Shown: positions 1 through 9,799 of the stretch, in pieces
Numbering within the stretch: the stretch's first letter is position 1
Layout of the letters: the number at the start of each line of letters is the position of its first letter
NCBI RefSeq assembly: GCF_020387415.1
Contig: NZ_JAGWCB010000014.1
Span: 22,681-86,680 of the forward strand
Source of the DNA: Ideonella benzenivorans
Lineage (GTDB): Bacteria; Pseudomonadota; Gammaproteobacteria; Burkholderiales; Burkholderiaceae_C
DNA: 64,000 bases
Reading direction: 5' to 3'
Program-made: the position numbers and the translations under genes
The notes under the pieces: model-generated
Databases searched by the model: none
What the model was told of the DNA's origin: nothing
What the model saw: the letters and a program-made list of their open reading frames with translations, nothing else

Positions 1-1510
1 GGCCCATCGTCTCGTCAAAGGCACCCAGCACATCCACCTCATGGCCCCAGTCGCGCAGGGTCTGCACGGTGGCCTCCGGGAAGCGGCTTTCCAGCTTCAG
101 GCTGTCGCTGCTCTGGCCCCATGTGCGGCCCAGCAACCAGCGCGGCGCAGCGATGGCGTCCTGCGGGTTCAGGCCCAGGCGGGCGATGCGGCTGAACACG
201 GCCGCCTGCGACTGCGGCTGGCCGTCGCCCCCCATGTTCCCGTAGACCAGCGTGCGGCCGTCGTCGAAACGGGCCAGGCCCGGGATCAGCGTGTGATAGG
301 GCTTGCGGCCCGGCATCAGCGGGTTGCGTGCCTCGGGCGAGAGCGAGAAGCTGCAGCCCCGGTTCTGCCAGCAGATGCCCGAGCTTTCCAGCACCAGCCC
401 GCTGCCGAACTCGTGGTAGACGCTCTGGATGAAGCTCACCGCCAGCCCCTGGCCGTCCACCGCCCCCATCCAGACGGTGTCGCCCGGCCCACGGCCACGC
501 CCCCAGGGCGCGGCTTGGCCGGGCAGGATCTTCGCGGCCATCGCATCCAGACGCGCCGGCTGCAGGTAGTCGGCGGGATCCTCCGTCATGTAGGCCGGGT
601 CGGTGATCACGCGGTCGCGGATGCGGAAGGCTTGCTTGGTGGCCTCCACGCAGGCATGCACGAAGGCCGGGCTCTCGGACGTCATGCCCGGCTGCCACAG
701 GCGCTCCAACTGGCCCAGGATCAGCAGCGCCACCAGGCCCTGGGTCGGCGGCGGCATGTTGAACAAGGTCCAGTCGGCCTGCCGCAGCGACAGCGGCGTC
801 TTGCGCTGGGCTTGGTGGGCCTGCAGGTCGGCCAGCGTCACCGGGCTGTCCTGCGCCGCCAGGTCCTTGGCCAGGCTGCGGGCCAGGTCGCCACGGTAGA
901 AGTCGTCCAGCCCCGCGCGCACCAGCTGCTCCAGTGTCTGCGCCAGACGCGGCAGGCGCAGGCGCTCACCCGTGCGCATGGCGCCGGCTTGCTGGAAGCT
1001 CTGCGCGTAACCCGACACCGGCAGCAGGTCCCCGGCCAGCTTGTCCATCGCGGCCACCTGGCTCTCGGTGATCGGGAAGCCGTCGCGGGCATAGCCGATG
1101 GCATCGGCCAACAGACGCGACAGCGGCAGGCGCGCGCCCAGGCTCTGTGCCAATTCCAGCGCCGCGGCCCAGCCCGAGACCGTGCCCGCCACGGTGCAGG
1201 CCGCCCGCCCACCCCGGAACGGGATGCTCGACAGACCGGCGGCCCGGTAGGCGGCCATGCTGGCCCCCGCCCCGGCGGCGCCGCAGGCGTCAATGGCGAT
1301 GGGGGCCTGGCCCGGCTGGGCCACCAGCCAGAAGCCATCGCCCCCGATGCTGTTCATGTGGGGATAGACCACTGCGATGGTGGCGGCCATCGCCACCATC
1401 GCCTCGATGGCATTGCCGCCGTCCCGCAGGACCGCCTGCCCCGACTGGGCGGCCAGCGCGTGCGGTGCGGTCACCATGCCATGTGTGCCGCGAATGGGTT
1501 GCAAATGCAT
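1..1510 (-). CDS. ggt: Gamma-glutamyltransferase family protein (3' end cut by window edge)
   Basis: Hydrolase/transferase of gamma-glutamyl compounds such as glutathione, an N-terminal nucleophile enzyme that cleaves itself into two subunits. About 503 residues are visible; the C-terminal end lies outside the window. Seen: an N-terminal GMVTAPHALAAQSG stretch and GGNAIEA as in the family, and the GDTVWMGAVD motif whose Thr (about residue 344) aligns with the catalytic/self-cleavage threonine, followed by a Ser/Gly-rich stretch. The ATG at 1510 is preceded by AAGGAG eight bases upstream, which fixes the start. No signal peptide is visible, so it may be a cytoplasmic acylase-like member rather than a periplasmic GGT; the true substrate is unknown. 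The GntR gene lies upstream on the same strand, with a dyad in the 200-bp gap. Confidence 0.85.
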   Translation of the reverse strand, partial: MHLQPIRGTHGMVTAPHALAAQSGQAVLRDGGNAIEAMVAMAATIAVVYPHMNSIGGDGFWLVAQPGQAPIAIDACGAAGAGASMAAYRAAGLSSIPFRGGRAACTVAGTVSGWAAALELAQSLGARLPLSRLLADAIGYARDGFPITESQVAAMDKLAGDLLPVSGYAQSFQQAGAMRTGERLRLPRLAQTLEQLVRAGLDDFYRGDLARSLAKDLAAQDSPVTLADLQAHQAQRKTPLSLRQADWTLFNMPPPTQGLVALLILGQLERLWQPGMTSESPAFVHACVEATKQAFRIRDRVITDPAYMTEDPADYLQPARLDAMAAKILPGQAAPWGRGRGPGDTVWMGAVDGQGLAVSFIQSVYHEFGSGLVLESSGICWQNRGCSFSLSPEARNPLMPGRKPYHTLIPGLARFDDGRTLVYGNMGGDGQPQSQAAVFSRIARLGLNPQDAIAAPRWLLGRTWGQSSDSLKLESRFPEATVQTLRDWGHEVDVLGAFDETMG

Positions 1511-1541
1511 GGAAAAGACTCCTTGGCCGAGGTTGACCAAT

Positions 1542-1555
1542 TTATGCATACATAA
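1542..1555. promoter_or_regulatory. Candidate GntR operator upstream of the gamma-glutamyltransferase gene
   Basis: The 14-bp dyad TTATGCATACATAA lies about 32 bases upstream of the start codon in an otherwise GC-rich gap. It has the look of VanR/FCD-subfamily GntR sites (AT-rich arms around a TATGCATA core). The GntR/FCD gene is the next gene upstream, so local control is a reasonable inference but is unproven. Confidence 0.4.
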
Positions 1556-1710
1556 TTTCGACCGACCGATGTAAGCAGCATCTGTGCCATACCTTGGCGC
1601 GGCATGACACGGGGTAAACCCTCTCGGCGCAGGGACCGGAGCGTGACGGAAAAGAACCCGGTGTACCCCGGGGAAAACGGCCGCCGGCGAGGCGGCACGG
1701 CCAGACGCGG

Positions 1711-2451
1711 TCAGCTGCGGTCCGACGCGGTGCGGACGAAGCGTTTGCGCCGCGCCGGAGCCCCAATCAGGGGCGAATGCACCACATTGGCCCGCGCCTG
1801 TTCCAGGCGCTCGATGGTGATCTGCTGCACCGAGGCATGCCCACTGCGGATGTGGTTGCGCAAGGCCGCCTCGGCGGCGGCTTCGTCATGGGCCTCAATC
1901 GCGTGCAGGATGGCCAGGTGCTCATGGCGGGTGCCGGGGGTGCAATTGCCATAGGCGAAATCCAGCCGCCGCATGATGCGGATGCGGTCCGTCACCTGCG
2001 CCAGAACGCGGTCGATCTCCGGGTTGCCCGCCCCCGCCACCAGCGTGGCATGGAAGGCTTCGTCCAGGGTCGCCGCTTCCAGCGGATCCTCGGCCAGGGC
2101 GGCCGCCGGGCGGCTCCACTGGGCCCGCAGCGCCCGCACCTCGAGCGGCAGCTCGGGCAGCGCGCACAGCTTGCGCACCGCCTGCAGCTCCAGCAGTTCG
2201 CGCAGCTCGTACAAGGCATCGAAGCGCGCGAAGTTCAGCGGCTCGACCTCCCACCCATTGCGGAAATAGCCGCGCACCAGCCCCTCGGCCTCCAAGCGGG
2301 CCAGGGCTTCATGCACCGGTGTGCGCGACACCTGCAGCCGCTCGGCGATGTCGTTCTCGGCGAAGCGGTCGCCGGGCAGCAGCCGGAAATCGAAGATGTC
2401 CTGCCGGATCAGGCGGTACACCGTGTCGGAATGGCGGACGCGATCGTTCAC
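1711..2451 (-). CDS. GntR family transcriptional regulator, FCD (FadR/VanR) type
   Basis: DNA-binding repressor or activator of 246 residues. The N-terminal winged helix (about 8-72) has the typical DRFAENDIAERLQVSRTPV helix-turn-helix followed by ALARLEAEGLV. The C-terminal all-helical FCD ligand domain (about 80-220) carries scattered Asp/His residues (FHATLVAGAGN, HEHLAILHAIEAHD) that in this subfamily often bind a metal and a small organic acid. The start is a GTG at 2451; no better in-frame ATG exists. It lies upstream of the gamma-glutamyltransferase gene on the same strand, with about 200 bp between them, and is the likely local regulator. The ligand is unknown. Confidence 0.85.
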   Translation of the reverse strand: MNDRVRHSDTVYRLIRQDIFDFRLLPGDRFAENDIAERLQVSRTPVHEALARLEAEGLVRGYFRNGWEVEPLNFARFDALYELRELLELQAVRKLCALPELPLEVRALRAQWSRPAAALAEDPLEAATLDEAFHATLVAGAGNPEIDRVLAQVTDRIRIMRRLDFAYGNCTPGTRHEHLAILHAIEAHDEAAAEAALRNHIRSGHASVQQITIERLEQARANVVHSPLIGAPARRKRFVRTASDRS

Positions 2452-2493
2452 GGGCGATGGGGTGGCGATACGGGTGGGGGGAATGAATGACCA

Positions 2494-3108
2494 TTATCTG
2501 GCTTCACCAGCCCTGCCGCTGCGCAAAGCCTGCGCCAGCACCGGCTGCAGCGCGCGCAGCACCTGCTCGGGCGGCAAGGGATGGGCCACCAGCTCACCCA
2601 AGGCCCCCACCACGCAGGCCCGGACCACCCAGCCTGCCGCGCGGGCGGACTGCCGGGGCCAGACACCGGGCTGCCATGTGGCATCGCCCCGCAGGGCGAC
2701 CAGGATGCAGCGCTGCAGCCGCAGCCGTGCCTGGTGCAGGCGCTGCCGCACTTCCGGCACCTCCGGATTGCGCACCAGCAGATGACACAGGCGCCGGCTG
2801 GCCGGCTCGGTCACCGTCTCCGCCACGGCCTGCGCCAACACCCCGGCCGGGTCGGTGCGCAGCGCCGCCACGGCCACGCGCTCCAGCGGCATGCGGTGTC
2901 TCTGCAGCACCGCCTGCAGCAGCTCGGACTTGCCGGCAAAGTGCCAGTAAAGCGCCCCCCGGGTGAGGCCGGCCTGGGCCACGATGGCCTCGAGGGTGGC
3001 CGGGGCGATCCCGTCGCGGCAGAAGACCGCCTCGGCCGCGGCCAGCAGCCGCGAGCGCGTCTGCGCCGCGTGCTGGTTCTTGCGCCCCGGCCCGGCCACG
3101 CCCACCAC
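2494..3108 (-). CDS. TetR family regulator, AcrR/TtgR-like, last gene of the RND operon
   Basis: Repressor of 204 residues. The N-terminal TetR DNA-binding domain (about 12-62) shows TRSRLLAAAEAVFCRDG, then the helix-turn-helix ATLEAIVAQAGLTRGALYWHF, the pattern of AcrR/TtgR/MexR-type efflux repressors; the C-terminal part (about 85-200) would be the drug-binding and dimer domain. It begins with GTG at 3108, 12 bases after the stop of the outer-membrane channel gene, with GAGG upstream. It is therefore probably the fourth gene of the efflux operon, which would give negative feedback. A second TetR gene lies divergent at the other end of the operon, so which one is the main repressor cannot be told from sequence. 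Confidence 0.85.
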   Translation of the reverse strand: MVGVAGPGRKNQHAAQTRSRLLAAAEAVFCRDGIAPATLEAIVAQAGLTRGALYWHFAGKSELLQAVLQRHRMPLERVAVAALRTDPAGVLAQAVAETVTEPASRRLCHLLVRNPEVPEVRQRLHQARLRLQRCILVALRGDATWQPGVWPRQSARAAGWVVRACVVGALGELVAHPLPPEQVLRALQPVLAQALRSGRAGEAR

Positions 3109-3119
3109 GCTCGGCCTCT

Positions 3120-4589
3120 TCAGGGGCGGGCGGCCCCGCCGCCGGTCAGCCCCGGCGTGGCCGCGGCCACCGTCTGATCGGTCCAGCCGCCGCCCAGCAC
3201 CTTGTAGAGCGTCACCAGGTTGCTCGCCCGGGTCAGCTCGACGCTGATCAGGCCCTGCTGCGCCGCGTACAGCGTGCGTTGCGCATCCAGCAGTGTCAGG
3301 TAGCTGTCCACCCCGTGCTGGAAGCGGGCCTGCGACAGGTTCAGGCTCTGCTGCGAGGCGTCGACCAGCCGCGCCTGGGCGCCGCGCCGGTCGTTGATCG
3401 TCGAACGCACGGCCAGTGCGTCGGCCACCTCCCGAAAGGCCGACTGGATGGACTTCTCGTACTGGGCCACCGTGATGTCCCGCTCGGCCCGGGCGCTGTC
3501 CAAGGTCGCCTGGTTGCTGCCGGCGTCGAACAGCGGCAGCGTGATCTGCGGCGCGAACGACCAGACCCCATGCCCGCTCTTGAAGAGCTCGCTCAACTGG
3601 CTGCTGCTGTAGCCGGCCGAGGCCGTCAGGCTGATGCGCGGGAAGAAGGCCGCCCGGGCCGCACCGATGCTGGCGTTGGCCGCCCGCAGCGCATGCTCAG
3701 CCGACCGGATGTCCGGGCGGCGGGTCAGCAAGTCCGAGGGCAGGCCCACCGGCAGCTCGTCCCGCGCACCGAACACCTGCGCCAGCACCTCGGTCGAGGG
3801 CGGCGGCAACAGCTCGGCCGGCACATCGGTGCCCACCACCAGCGCCAGCGCATTGCGGGCCTGGGCCACCTGGGCGGTGTAGGCGGCCACATCGACCCGG
3901 GCCGATTCCAGGCTGGTCTGCATCTGCCGCAGGGTCAGCTCGGAAGCCGAGCCCAGCGCATGGCTGCGCTGGGTCAGCTCGTAGCTGGTCTGGCGGGTGG
4001 CCAGCGTCTGCTCGGCCAGCCTCAACAGGGCAGCATCGGCCGCCAGGCTCAGGTAGTTGCTGGCCACCTCGGCCACCAGGCTGATGCGGGTCGTCTGGGC
4101 CGCCTCGGCCGTGCCGAGGTAGGCCTGCAGCGCCTGCTCGTTGAGACTGCGCACCCGGCCGAACAGGTCCAGCTCGTAGGCGGCAAAGCCGATCCCGGCA
4201 CTGTAGGCGTGCGTGACCTCGACCTGACCGGTGCCGCTCTGATCCTTGGCGAGCCGGTTGCCGCTGCCATCCGCCGTGGCGTTCACGGCAGGGAACAACT
4301 CGGCGCGTTGGATGCGGTAGGTGGCGCGCGACTTCTCGATGTTGAGCAAGGCCACGCGCAGATCGCGGTTGTGGTCCAGTGCCATCGCGATCAGCTTGCG
4401 CAGCCGCGCGTCGGCAAAGAAGTCCTGCCAGCCCAAGTCGGCGGTGGCCACACCGCTGGCCGCCGTCGGCGCGGCCAGCGGGTAGTCCTGCGCCACGGGC
4501 GAGGCCGGACGTTCGTAGGCAGGCATCAGCGTGCAGCCGGTCAGCAGGGCCAGCGCGGACGCCGCCAGAGAGAAGGTTCCTCGTGTCAT
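3120..4589 (-). CDS. RND efflux outer-membrane channel lipoprotein (OprM/NodT family)
   Basis: Outer-membrane channel of a tripartite drug pump, 489 residues, normal for OprM. The signal peptide ends in the lipobox LLTGC, with Cys19 as the predicted lipidated residue. Two repeated OEP domains follow: one with [17 protein letters not shown] and an equivalent helix hairpin in the second half ([26 protein letters not shown]), as expected for the trimeric barrel/alpha-tunnel. The start ATG sits one base after the stop of the pump gene, so translation is probably coupled. The order adaptor-pump-channel is the classic MexAB-OprM arrangement. Substrates cannot be inferred. Confidence 0.93.
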   Translation of the reverse strand: MTRGTFSLAASALALLTGCTLMPAYERPASPVAQDYPLAAPTAASGVATADLGWQDFFADARLRKLIAMALDHNRDLRVALLNIEKSRATYRIQRAELFPAVNATADGSGNRLAKDQSGTGQVEVTHAYSAGIGFAAYELDLFGRVRSLNEQALQAYLGTAEAAQTTRISLVAEVASNYLSLAADAALLRLAEQTLATRQTSYELTQRSHALGSASELTLRQMQTSLESARVDVAAYTAQVAQARNALALVVGTDVPAELLPPPSTEVLAQVFGARDELPVGLPSDLLTRRPDIRSAEHALRAANASIGAARAAFFPRISLTASAGYSSSQLSELFKSGHGVWSFAPQITLPLFDAGSNQATLDSARAERDITVAQYEKSIQSAFREVADALAVRSTINDRRGAQARLVDASQQSLNLSQARFQHGVDSYLTLLDAQRTLYAAQQGLISVELTRASNLVTLYKVLGGGWTDQTVAAATPGLTGGGAARP

Positions 4590-4590
4590 C

Positions 4591-7500
4591 TCAATGCACC
4601 TCCGCGGTGGTGGAACGGGAGACCGCGGCAGGCGGCTCGCCCGCCGGTGTCCGGTTGAAGAGCCGCATCACCACCACGAAAAACAGCGGCACGAAGAAGA
4701 TGGCCAGGAAGGTGCCCGTCAGCATGCCGCCGATCACGGCGTTGCCCAGCGCGTTCTGCGCCCCGGAACCGGCGCCGCTGTTGTGGGCCAGCGGCAGGAT
4801 GCCCAGCACGAAGGCCAGCGAGGTCATCACGATCGGACGCAGCCGCAGACGGGCCGCCTCGATCGCGGCCTCCACATAGGACTTGCCCTGCGTGGTCAGC
4901 TCCTTGGCGAACTCGATGATCAGGATGGCGTTCTTGCTGGCCAGACCAACCGTGGTCAGCAGACCCACCTGGAAGTACACGTCGTTGAGCTTCCAGGTCA
5001 GCATGGCTGAGACCAGCGTGCCCAGCACGCCCAGCGGGACCACCAGCACCACCGCGAACGGAATGGACCAGCTCTCATACAGCGCCGCCAGGCACAGGAA
5101 CACGATCAGGATGGAGATCGCATACAGCGCCAGGGCCTGCGAGCCGGCCTGCCGCTCCTGCAGCGACACGCCGGTCCATTCGTAGCCGATGCCCTTGGGC
5201 AGCTGGGCCACGAGCTTCTCCATCGTGTCCATCACCTCCCCGCTGGAGGCCACGCCCGGCAGCGCCATACCCAGGATCTCCACCGACGGAGAGCCGTTGT
5301 AGCGCTCCAGACGGGGCGAGCCCGTGGTCCAGTGGCCCGAGGCGAAGGTGTCGAAACGCACCATCTCGCCCGCACTGTTGCGCGCGTACCAGCGCTGCAG
5401 ATCCTCCGGCACCATGCGGTAGGGCGCATCGCCCTGCAGGTAGATCTTCTTGACGCGCCCCTTGTCGATGAAGTCATCGACATAGGCGCTGCCCCAGGCG
5501 GCCGACAGCACGTTGTTGATATCCCCCAGCGAGAGGCCTTGCGCCGTGGCCTTGGACTGGTCGATCTTCACCGCGTACTGCGGGGTGTCGTCCATGCCAT
5601 TCGGGCGCAGACCAACGATGCCCTTCTCCTTGGCGGCCAGGCCCAGCAGCTGGTTGCGGGCCTGCATCAGGGCCTCATGGCCCAGGTTGGCGCGGTCCTG
5701 CAGCATCAGGTCGAAGCCGGTGGCATTGCCCAGCTCGGCCACCGCCGGCGGCATGAAGGCATACACCGAGGCGTCCCGGATCAGCGTGAACGCCTTCAGG
5801 GCCTTGGCGACCACCGCATCGGCCTTGAGCTCGGGCGAGGTGCGCTCGTCCCAGGGCTTGAGCTTGACGAAGGCAATGCCCATGTTCTGGCCCCGGCCCG
5901 AGAAGCTGAAGCCGCTCACGGTCATCACCGATTCCACGGCGTCCTTCTGGTCCACCAGATAGTGGTGCTCGACCTGCTTGAGGACCTCGATGCCGCGCTC
6001 CTGCGTGGCGGTTGGCGGCAGCTGCACCAGCGTGAAGACGATGCCCTGGTCCTCATCAGGCAAAAATCCCTTGGGCAGCTTGGTGTAGGCCCCCACGACC
6101 AGCAGGGACAGCAGGCCGTAGATCAGCAGATAGCGTCGGCTGCGGCCCAGCACATGGCCGACCGCCCCCTCGTAGGCCCGGCTGCTGCGCTTGAAGGTCC
6201 GGTTGAACCAGCCGAAGAAACCGGCCGTGGCCTCCTGGTGGCCCTTTTCGACCGGCTTGAGCAGGGTCGCACACAGGGCCGGCGTCAGCACGATGGCGGT
6301 CAGCACCGACAAGGTCATCGCCGCCACAATGGTGATCGAGAACTGGCGGTAGATCACCCCGGTGGAGCCCGGGAAGAAGGCCATCGGCACGAACACCGCG
6401 GCCAGTACCAGGGCCACGCCCACCAGCGCGCCGGTGATCTGGCCCATGGACTTCTTGGTCGCCTCCTTGGGCGAGAGCCCCTCCTCGCTCATCACCCGCT
6501 CGACGTTCTCCACCACCACGATGGCGTCGTCCACCAGCAGGCCGATGGCGAGCACCATCGCGAACATGGTCAGGGTGTTGATCGTGAAGCCCGTGGCCAG
6601 CAGCACACCGAAGGTGCCCAGCAAGACCACCGGCACCGCGATCGTCGGGATCAGCGTGGCGCGGAAGTTCTGCAGGAACAGGTACATCACCAGGAACACC
6701 AGCACGACGGCCTCGCCCAGGGTCTTGACGACCTCTTCGACGGCGATGCGCACGAACGGCGTGGTGTCGTAGGGCGTGACCACCTGCATGCCCTGCGGGA
6801 AGTAGGGCGACAATTCATCGAGCCGGGCCTGCACGGCCTTGATCGTGTCCAGCGCATTGGCCCCGGTGGCCAGCTTGATGGCCAGACCGGCGGAGGGCTG
6901 TCCATTGAAGCGGCCGACGACGGCGTAGTTCTCGCCGCCCAGTTCCACCCGCGCCACGTCCGACAGGAACACGCGCGAGCCATCGGCCTGCGTGCGCAGC
7001 AGGATGGCCTTGAACTGGTCCACCGTCTGCAGCCGCGTCTGGGCCGTGATGGTGGCGTTGAGTTGCTGCCCCTTGACGGAAGGAGCACCGCCGAACTCGC
7101 CGGCCGAGACCTGCGCGTTCTGTGCCTGGATGGCCGCCGAGACATCGGCCGGCGTCAGCTTGTACTGGTTGAGCTTGCTCGGGTCCAGCCAGATGCGCAT
7201 CGCGTACTGGGCCCCGAAGAGCTGCGTCTCACCGACCCCTGGCACACGGCTCATCGGGTCCTGGATGTAGGCCGCCACATAGTCGCTCAGGTCGGAGGCC
7301 GACATCTTGCCGTCCTTCGAGATGAAGGCCAGCACCGCCAGGAAGTTGGTCGAGGACTTGGTGACCTTGACCCCCTGCGCCTGAACGGCCGATGGCAGCA
7401 GAGGCGTGGCCAAGGCCAGCTTGTTCTGCACCTGCACCTGGGCGGTGTCCGGGTTGGTGCCGTTCTCGAAGGTCAGCGTGATCTGCACGTTGCCGGTCGA

Positions 7501-7749
7501 GTCGCTGGTGGAGGCCATGTACAGCAGGTGGTCCAGGCCCTGCATCTTCTGCTCGATGACCTGGGTGACGGTATCCTCCAGCGTCTTGGCAGAGGCGCCG
7601 GGATAGGTGGCCGTGATGGCCACCGCGGGTGGCGCGATGCTCGGATACTGCGCCACCGGCAAGGCGTGGATGGCCATCGCGCCGGCCAGCATCGTGACGA
7701 TGGCCAGCACCCAGGCGAAGATGGGCCGGTCAATGAAAAAACGAGCCAT
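4591..7749 (-). CDS. RND multidrug efflux pump, inner-membrane subunit (AcrB/MexB, HAE1 family)
   Basis: Proton-driven trimeric transporter that moves drugs from periplasm or membrane to the channel. Length 1052 residues, close to AcrB. It starts with the family-typical [20 protein letters not shown] first membrane helix. The proton-relay pair is intact: Asp407-Asp408 in [13 protein letters not shown], with Lys939 in [13 protein letters not shown] at the place of AcrB Lys940. Twelve membrane helices and two large periplasmic loops (after helices 1 and 7) are evident. The gene begins 24 bp downstream of the adaptor stop. It is almost certainly an HAE1 drug pump rather than a metal (HME) pump, since the relay motif and length fit HAE1. 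Confidence 0.96.
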   Translation of the reverse strand: MARFFIDRPIFAWVLAIVTMLAGAMAIHALPVAQYPSIAPPAVAITATYPGASAKTLEDTVTQVIEQKMQGLDHLLYMASTSDSTGNVQITLTFENGTNPDTAQVQVQNKLALATPLLPSAVQAQGVKVTKSSTNFLAVLAFISKDGKMSASDLSDYVAAYIQDPMSRVPGVGETQLFGAQYAMRIWLDPSKLNQYKLTPADVSAAIQAQNAQVSAGEFGGAPSVKGQQLNATITAQTRLQTVDQFKAILLRTQADGSRVFLSDVARVELGGENYAVVGRFNGQPSAGLAIKLATGANALDTIKAVQARLDELSPYFPQGMQVVTPYDTTPFVRIAVEEVVKTLGEAVVLVFLVMYLFLQNFRATLIPTIAVPVVLLGTFGVLLATGFTINTLTMFAMVLAIGLLVDDAIVVVENVERVMSEEGLSPKEATKKSMGQITGALVGVALVLAAVFVPMAFFPGSTGVIYRQFSITIVAAMTLSVLTAIVLTPALCATLLKPVEKGHQEATAGFFGWFNRTFKRSSRAYEGAVGHVLGRSRRYLLIYGLLSLLVVGAYTKLPKGFLPDEDQGIVFTLVQLPPTATQERGIEVLKQVEHHYLVDQKDAVESVMTVSGFSFSGRGQNMGIAFVKLKPWDERTSPELKADAVVAKALKAFTLIRDASVYAFMPPAVAELGNATGFDLMLQDRANLGHEALMQARNQLLGLAAKEKGIVGLRPNGMDDTPQYAVKIDQSKATAQGLSLGDINNVLSAAWGSAYVDDFIDKGRVKKIYLQGDAPYRMVPEDLQRWYARNSAGEMVRFDTFASGHWTTGSPRLERYNGSPSVEILGMALPGVASSGEVMDTMEKLVAQLPKGIGYEWTGVSLQERQAGSQALALYAISILIVFLCLAALYESWSIPFAVVLVVPLGVLGTLVSAMLTWKLNDVYFQVGLLTTVGLASKNAILIIEFAKELTTQGKSYVEAAIEAARLRLRPIVMTSLAFVLGILPLAHNSGAGSGAQNALGNAVIGGMLTGTFLAIFFVPLFFVVVMRLFNRTPAGEPPAAVSRSTTAEVH

Positions 7750-7773
7750 GGTGTGTGTTTCTCCCGGGCCGGG

Positions 7774-8964
7774 TCAGTGTTCAGCCGGGGCCGAGGGTGC
7801 GGCCTTCGGCGGCGTGGGTCCGGCGGAGGCCGGCAGGACCTCCACGGTCTGGCCCGGGCGCACCTTCTGCAGGCCATCGATCACCAGCCGGTCCCCGGCC
7901 TTGAGGCCCGCACTGACCAGCCACTGGTCACCCATCGTCTGGCCGGTCTGCAGGACGCGCAGCTCGATCTTGTTGTCGGCCGTCACCACATAGGCGGTGG
8001 GCTGGCCCTTGTTGTCGCGCACGATGGCGCGCTGGGGCACCGCGATGGCGTCCTCGGCCACGGCCTGCTGGATGACCGCCCGCACATACATGCCGGGCAG
8101 CAGCTCGCCCTTGGGGTTGGGAAACTCGGCTCGCAGCGTGACGGCCCCGGTGCCCTCGTCCACCGACACCTCCGAGAATCTCAGCGTGCCGGTCTGGGCA
8201 TAGCGACTGCCATCCTCCAGCAGCAGCTCAACCTTGGCGCCATTGGCCCCGGCCTGCTTGAGCTGACCGGCCTCCAGCGCCCGCTTGAGCTGCAGCAGTG
8301 CCGCGCTGGATTGGGTCACATCGACATAGATCGGATCGAGCTGCTGCACCGTGGCCAGGGCCGTGGCCTGGTTGGCCGTCACCAGCGCCCCCGGGCTGAC
8401 CGTGGAGCGCCCCACCCGGCCCGCGATGGGCGCGGTGACACGGGTGTAGTCCAGACTGATCTTGGCCGTGGTGAGCGCTGCTCTGGCGCTGTTCACATCG
8501 GCCTGGGCCTGCCGACGTGCGGCAAAGGCGTCGTCCGCATCCTGCTGACTGACCGCCTTGATCTTCACCAGCTCCTGGTAGCGGCCGGCCTTGAGCTGCG
8601 CCGTGGCCAGCGTGGCCTCGCTGCGCTCCAGCGCCGCCTGGGCCGACGCGACCGCGGCCTGGTAGGTGGCGGGGTCGATCTGGTAGAGCACCTCGCCTGC
8701 CTTCACCAGGCTGCCCTCGGTGAAGCTGCGGCGCTGAACGATGCCCGTCACCTGCGGCCGGACCTCCGACACCATCTTGGCCGCCGTGCGCCCCGGCAGC
8801 TCGCGCGTGATGGGCAAGGCCCTGGCCTGCACCGTCACCACCCCCACCTGCGGCACGGCCAGGCTGGGCGGCGGCCCACCCGCCGGCGGTTTGCCGCAGG
8901 CCGCCAGCAGCACCGCGGCGCTGGCCATGGCCAGCAAGCTCTTGGGAAGGGGGAGATGGGTCAT
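7774..8964 (-). CDS. RND efflux periplasmic adaptor lipoprotein (AcrA/MexA family)
   Basis: Membrane-fusion protein joining pump and channel, 396 residues from the chosen ATG at 8964. An upstream in-frame ATG exists, but 8964 gives a clean lipoprotein signal (LPLPKSLLAMASAAVLLAAC, Cys23) and has AAAGAG upstream. Domains in order: beta-barrel/lipoyl half with GEVLYQIDPATYQA, a long coiled-coil hairpin rich in Ala, Gln and Glu (about 100-165), lipoyl half with VTAPIAGRVGRSTVSPG, and a C-terminal membrane-proximal domain. It is the first gene of the efflux operon. Its promoter lies in the divergent gap to the TetR gene and carries one of two matching operator-like sites. Confidence 0.93.
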   Translation of the reverse strand: MTHLPLPKSLLAMASAAVLLAACGKPPAGGPPPSLAVPQVGVVTVQARALPITRELPGRTAAKMVSEVRPQVTGIVQRRSFTEGSLVKAGEVLYQIDPATYQAAVASAQAALERSEATLATAQLKAGRYQELVKIKAVSQQDADDAFAARRQAQADVNSARAALTTAKISLDYTRVTAPIAGRVGRSTVSPGALVTANQATALATVQQLDPIYVDVTQSSAALLQLKRALEAGQLKQAGANGAKVELLLEDGSRYAQTGTLRFSEVSVDEGTGAVTLRAEFPNPKGELLPGMYVRAVIQQAVAEDAIAVPQRAIVRDNKGQPTAYVVTADNKIELRVLQTGQTMGDQWLVSAGLKAGDRLVIDGLQKVRPGQTVEVLPASAGPTPPKAAPSAPAEH

Positions 8965-8996
8965 GGTGGGGTCTCTTTCAGCCATGGGCAAACCTA

Positions 8997-9018
8997 AACT
9001 GTACAGTTCGGTATTGTA
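8997..9018. promoter_or_regulatory. TetR-type operator candidate 1, RND pump/TetR divergent promoter
   Basis: An AT-richer site with the imperfect dyad ACTGTAC-A-GTTCGGT followed by ATTGTA, containing a perfect ACTGTACAGT palindrome. It lies 33-54 bases upstream of the adaptor start and in the leader of the divergent TetR gene. It matches the site at 10312-10333 at 19 of 22 positions, which makes chance similarity unlikely. The natural candidate binder is the TetR protein encoded at 9160-9771. Confidence 0.6.
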
Positions 9019-9159
9019 TTGATGGCCGGCTTAACCTCAAGCCATTCAGGGGGCTTTCTGGGGCTCACCCACCCCACGGGGGCAGCGGCCCCGTGCACAA
9101 TCACACGGCCCACCACCCCGCCTGACGGTTTCCACCCGGGGCAGACCCCACAGCAACAG

Positions 9160-9771
9160 ATGCGCACCAAGAGTGAAGAACGCCGGCAGCACATCCTGGC
9201 CATCGCCGCCGAGGTGTTCCGGGAAGTCGGTTTCGAGAAGGCCTCCATGGCCGAGATCGCCTCACGCGTGGGCGGCTCCAAGGCCACCCTCTACAACTAC
9301 TTCCCCTCCAAGGACGAGCTGTTTGTCGCCGTGATGGAGCACGCGGCCGAACGGCTGATCGGCTCCGTGTTCGAGCGGCTCCAACGGCCCGGCCCCGTGC
9401 AGCAGGTGTTGCTGGAAACCGGTGTGGACTACCTGTTGGGCCTGCTCTCGCCGGAGATGGTGGCCATCCAACGCATGGCGACGCACGAGGGCGATCGCAG
9501 CGAGGTGGGCCGCCTGGTGTATGAAAAGGGCATCTCGCGGGGCTGGTCCCAGATGCGCGACTACCTCGCCGCGGCCTTCCAGGCCGCTGGGCAGCCGAAG
9601 ACAGATGCCGGCGTGGCCGCCTGGCACTTCAAGGCTCTGATGGAAGCGGAACTGCGGGAGCCCCGCATGCTGGGCGTCTACCGCACGGCCCCGTCACGGG
9701 CCCAGGCCACCAAGGCGGTGCAGCGGGCCTTGACGGTCTGGCTGCGGGGCTACGGGTTGGCCGCCGACTGA
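9160..9771 (+). CDS. TetR family regulator, divergent from the RND operon
   Basis: Repressor of 203 residues from ATG 9160 (MRTKSEERRQHILAIAAEVF). The frame is open further upstream to about 9019, but that extension would run through the operator-like site and has no family similarity, so the shorter start is preferred even though its ribosome-binding site is weak. The HTH is ASMAEIASRVGGSKATLYNYF; the C-terminal region (EMVAIQRMATHEGDR onwards) resembles the AefR-like TetR C-terminal family found in many efflux repressors. It is divergent from the adaptor gene, with the dyad between them, which is the usual layout for a pump repressor with autoregulation. Confidence 0.87.
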   Translation: MRTKSEERRQHILAIAAEVFREVGFEKASMAEIASRVGGSKATLYNYFPSKDELFVAVMEHAAERLIGSVFERLQRPGPVQQVLLETGVDYLLGLLSPEMVAIQRMATHEGDRSEVGRLVYEKGISRGWSQMRDYLAAAFQAAGQPKTDAGVAAWHFKALMEAELREPRMLGVYRTAPSRAQATKAVQRALTVWLRGYGLAAD

Positions 9772-9799
9772 GGCCCACCGCGCGGGCCCTCAGTCGGCC

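Noticed and set aside
5332..8997. A very long open frame antisense to the RND pump and adaptor genes
   Set aside because: Its translation is rich in Arg, Gly, His and Gln with no domain pattern, as expected from the reverse of GC-biased codons; the pump on the other strand is certain. The same applies to the long antisense frames at 32810-35545, 35537-39250 and 59729-62086.
9019..9159. N-terminal extension of the divergent TetR protein
   Set aside because: It begins with TTG next to the operator-like site and has low-complexity sequence; the TetR fold starts at 9160.
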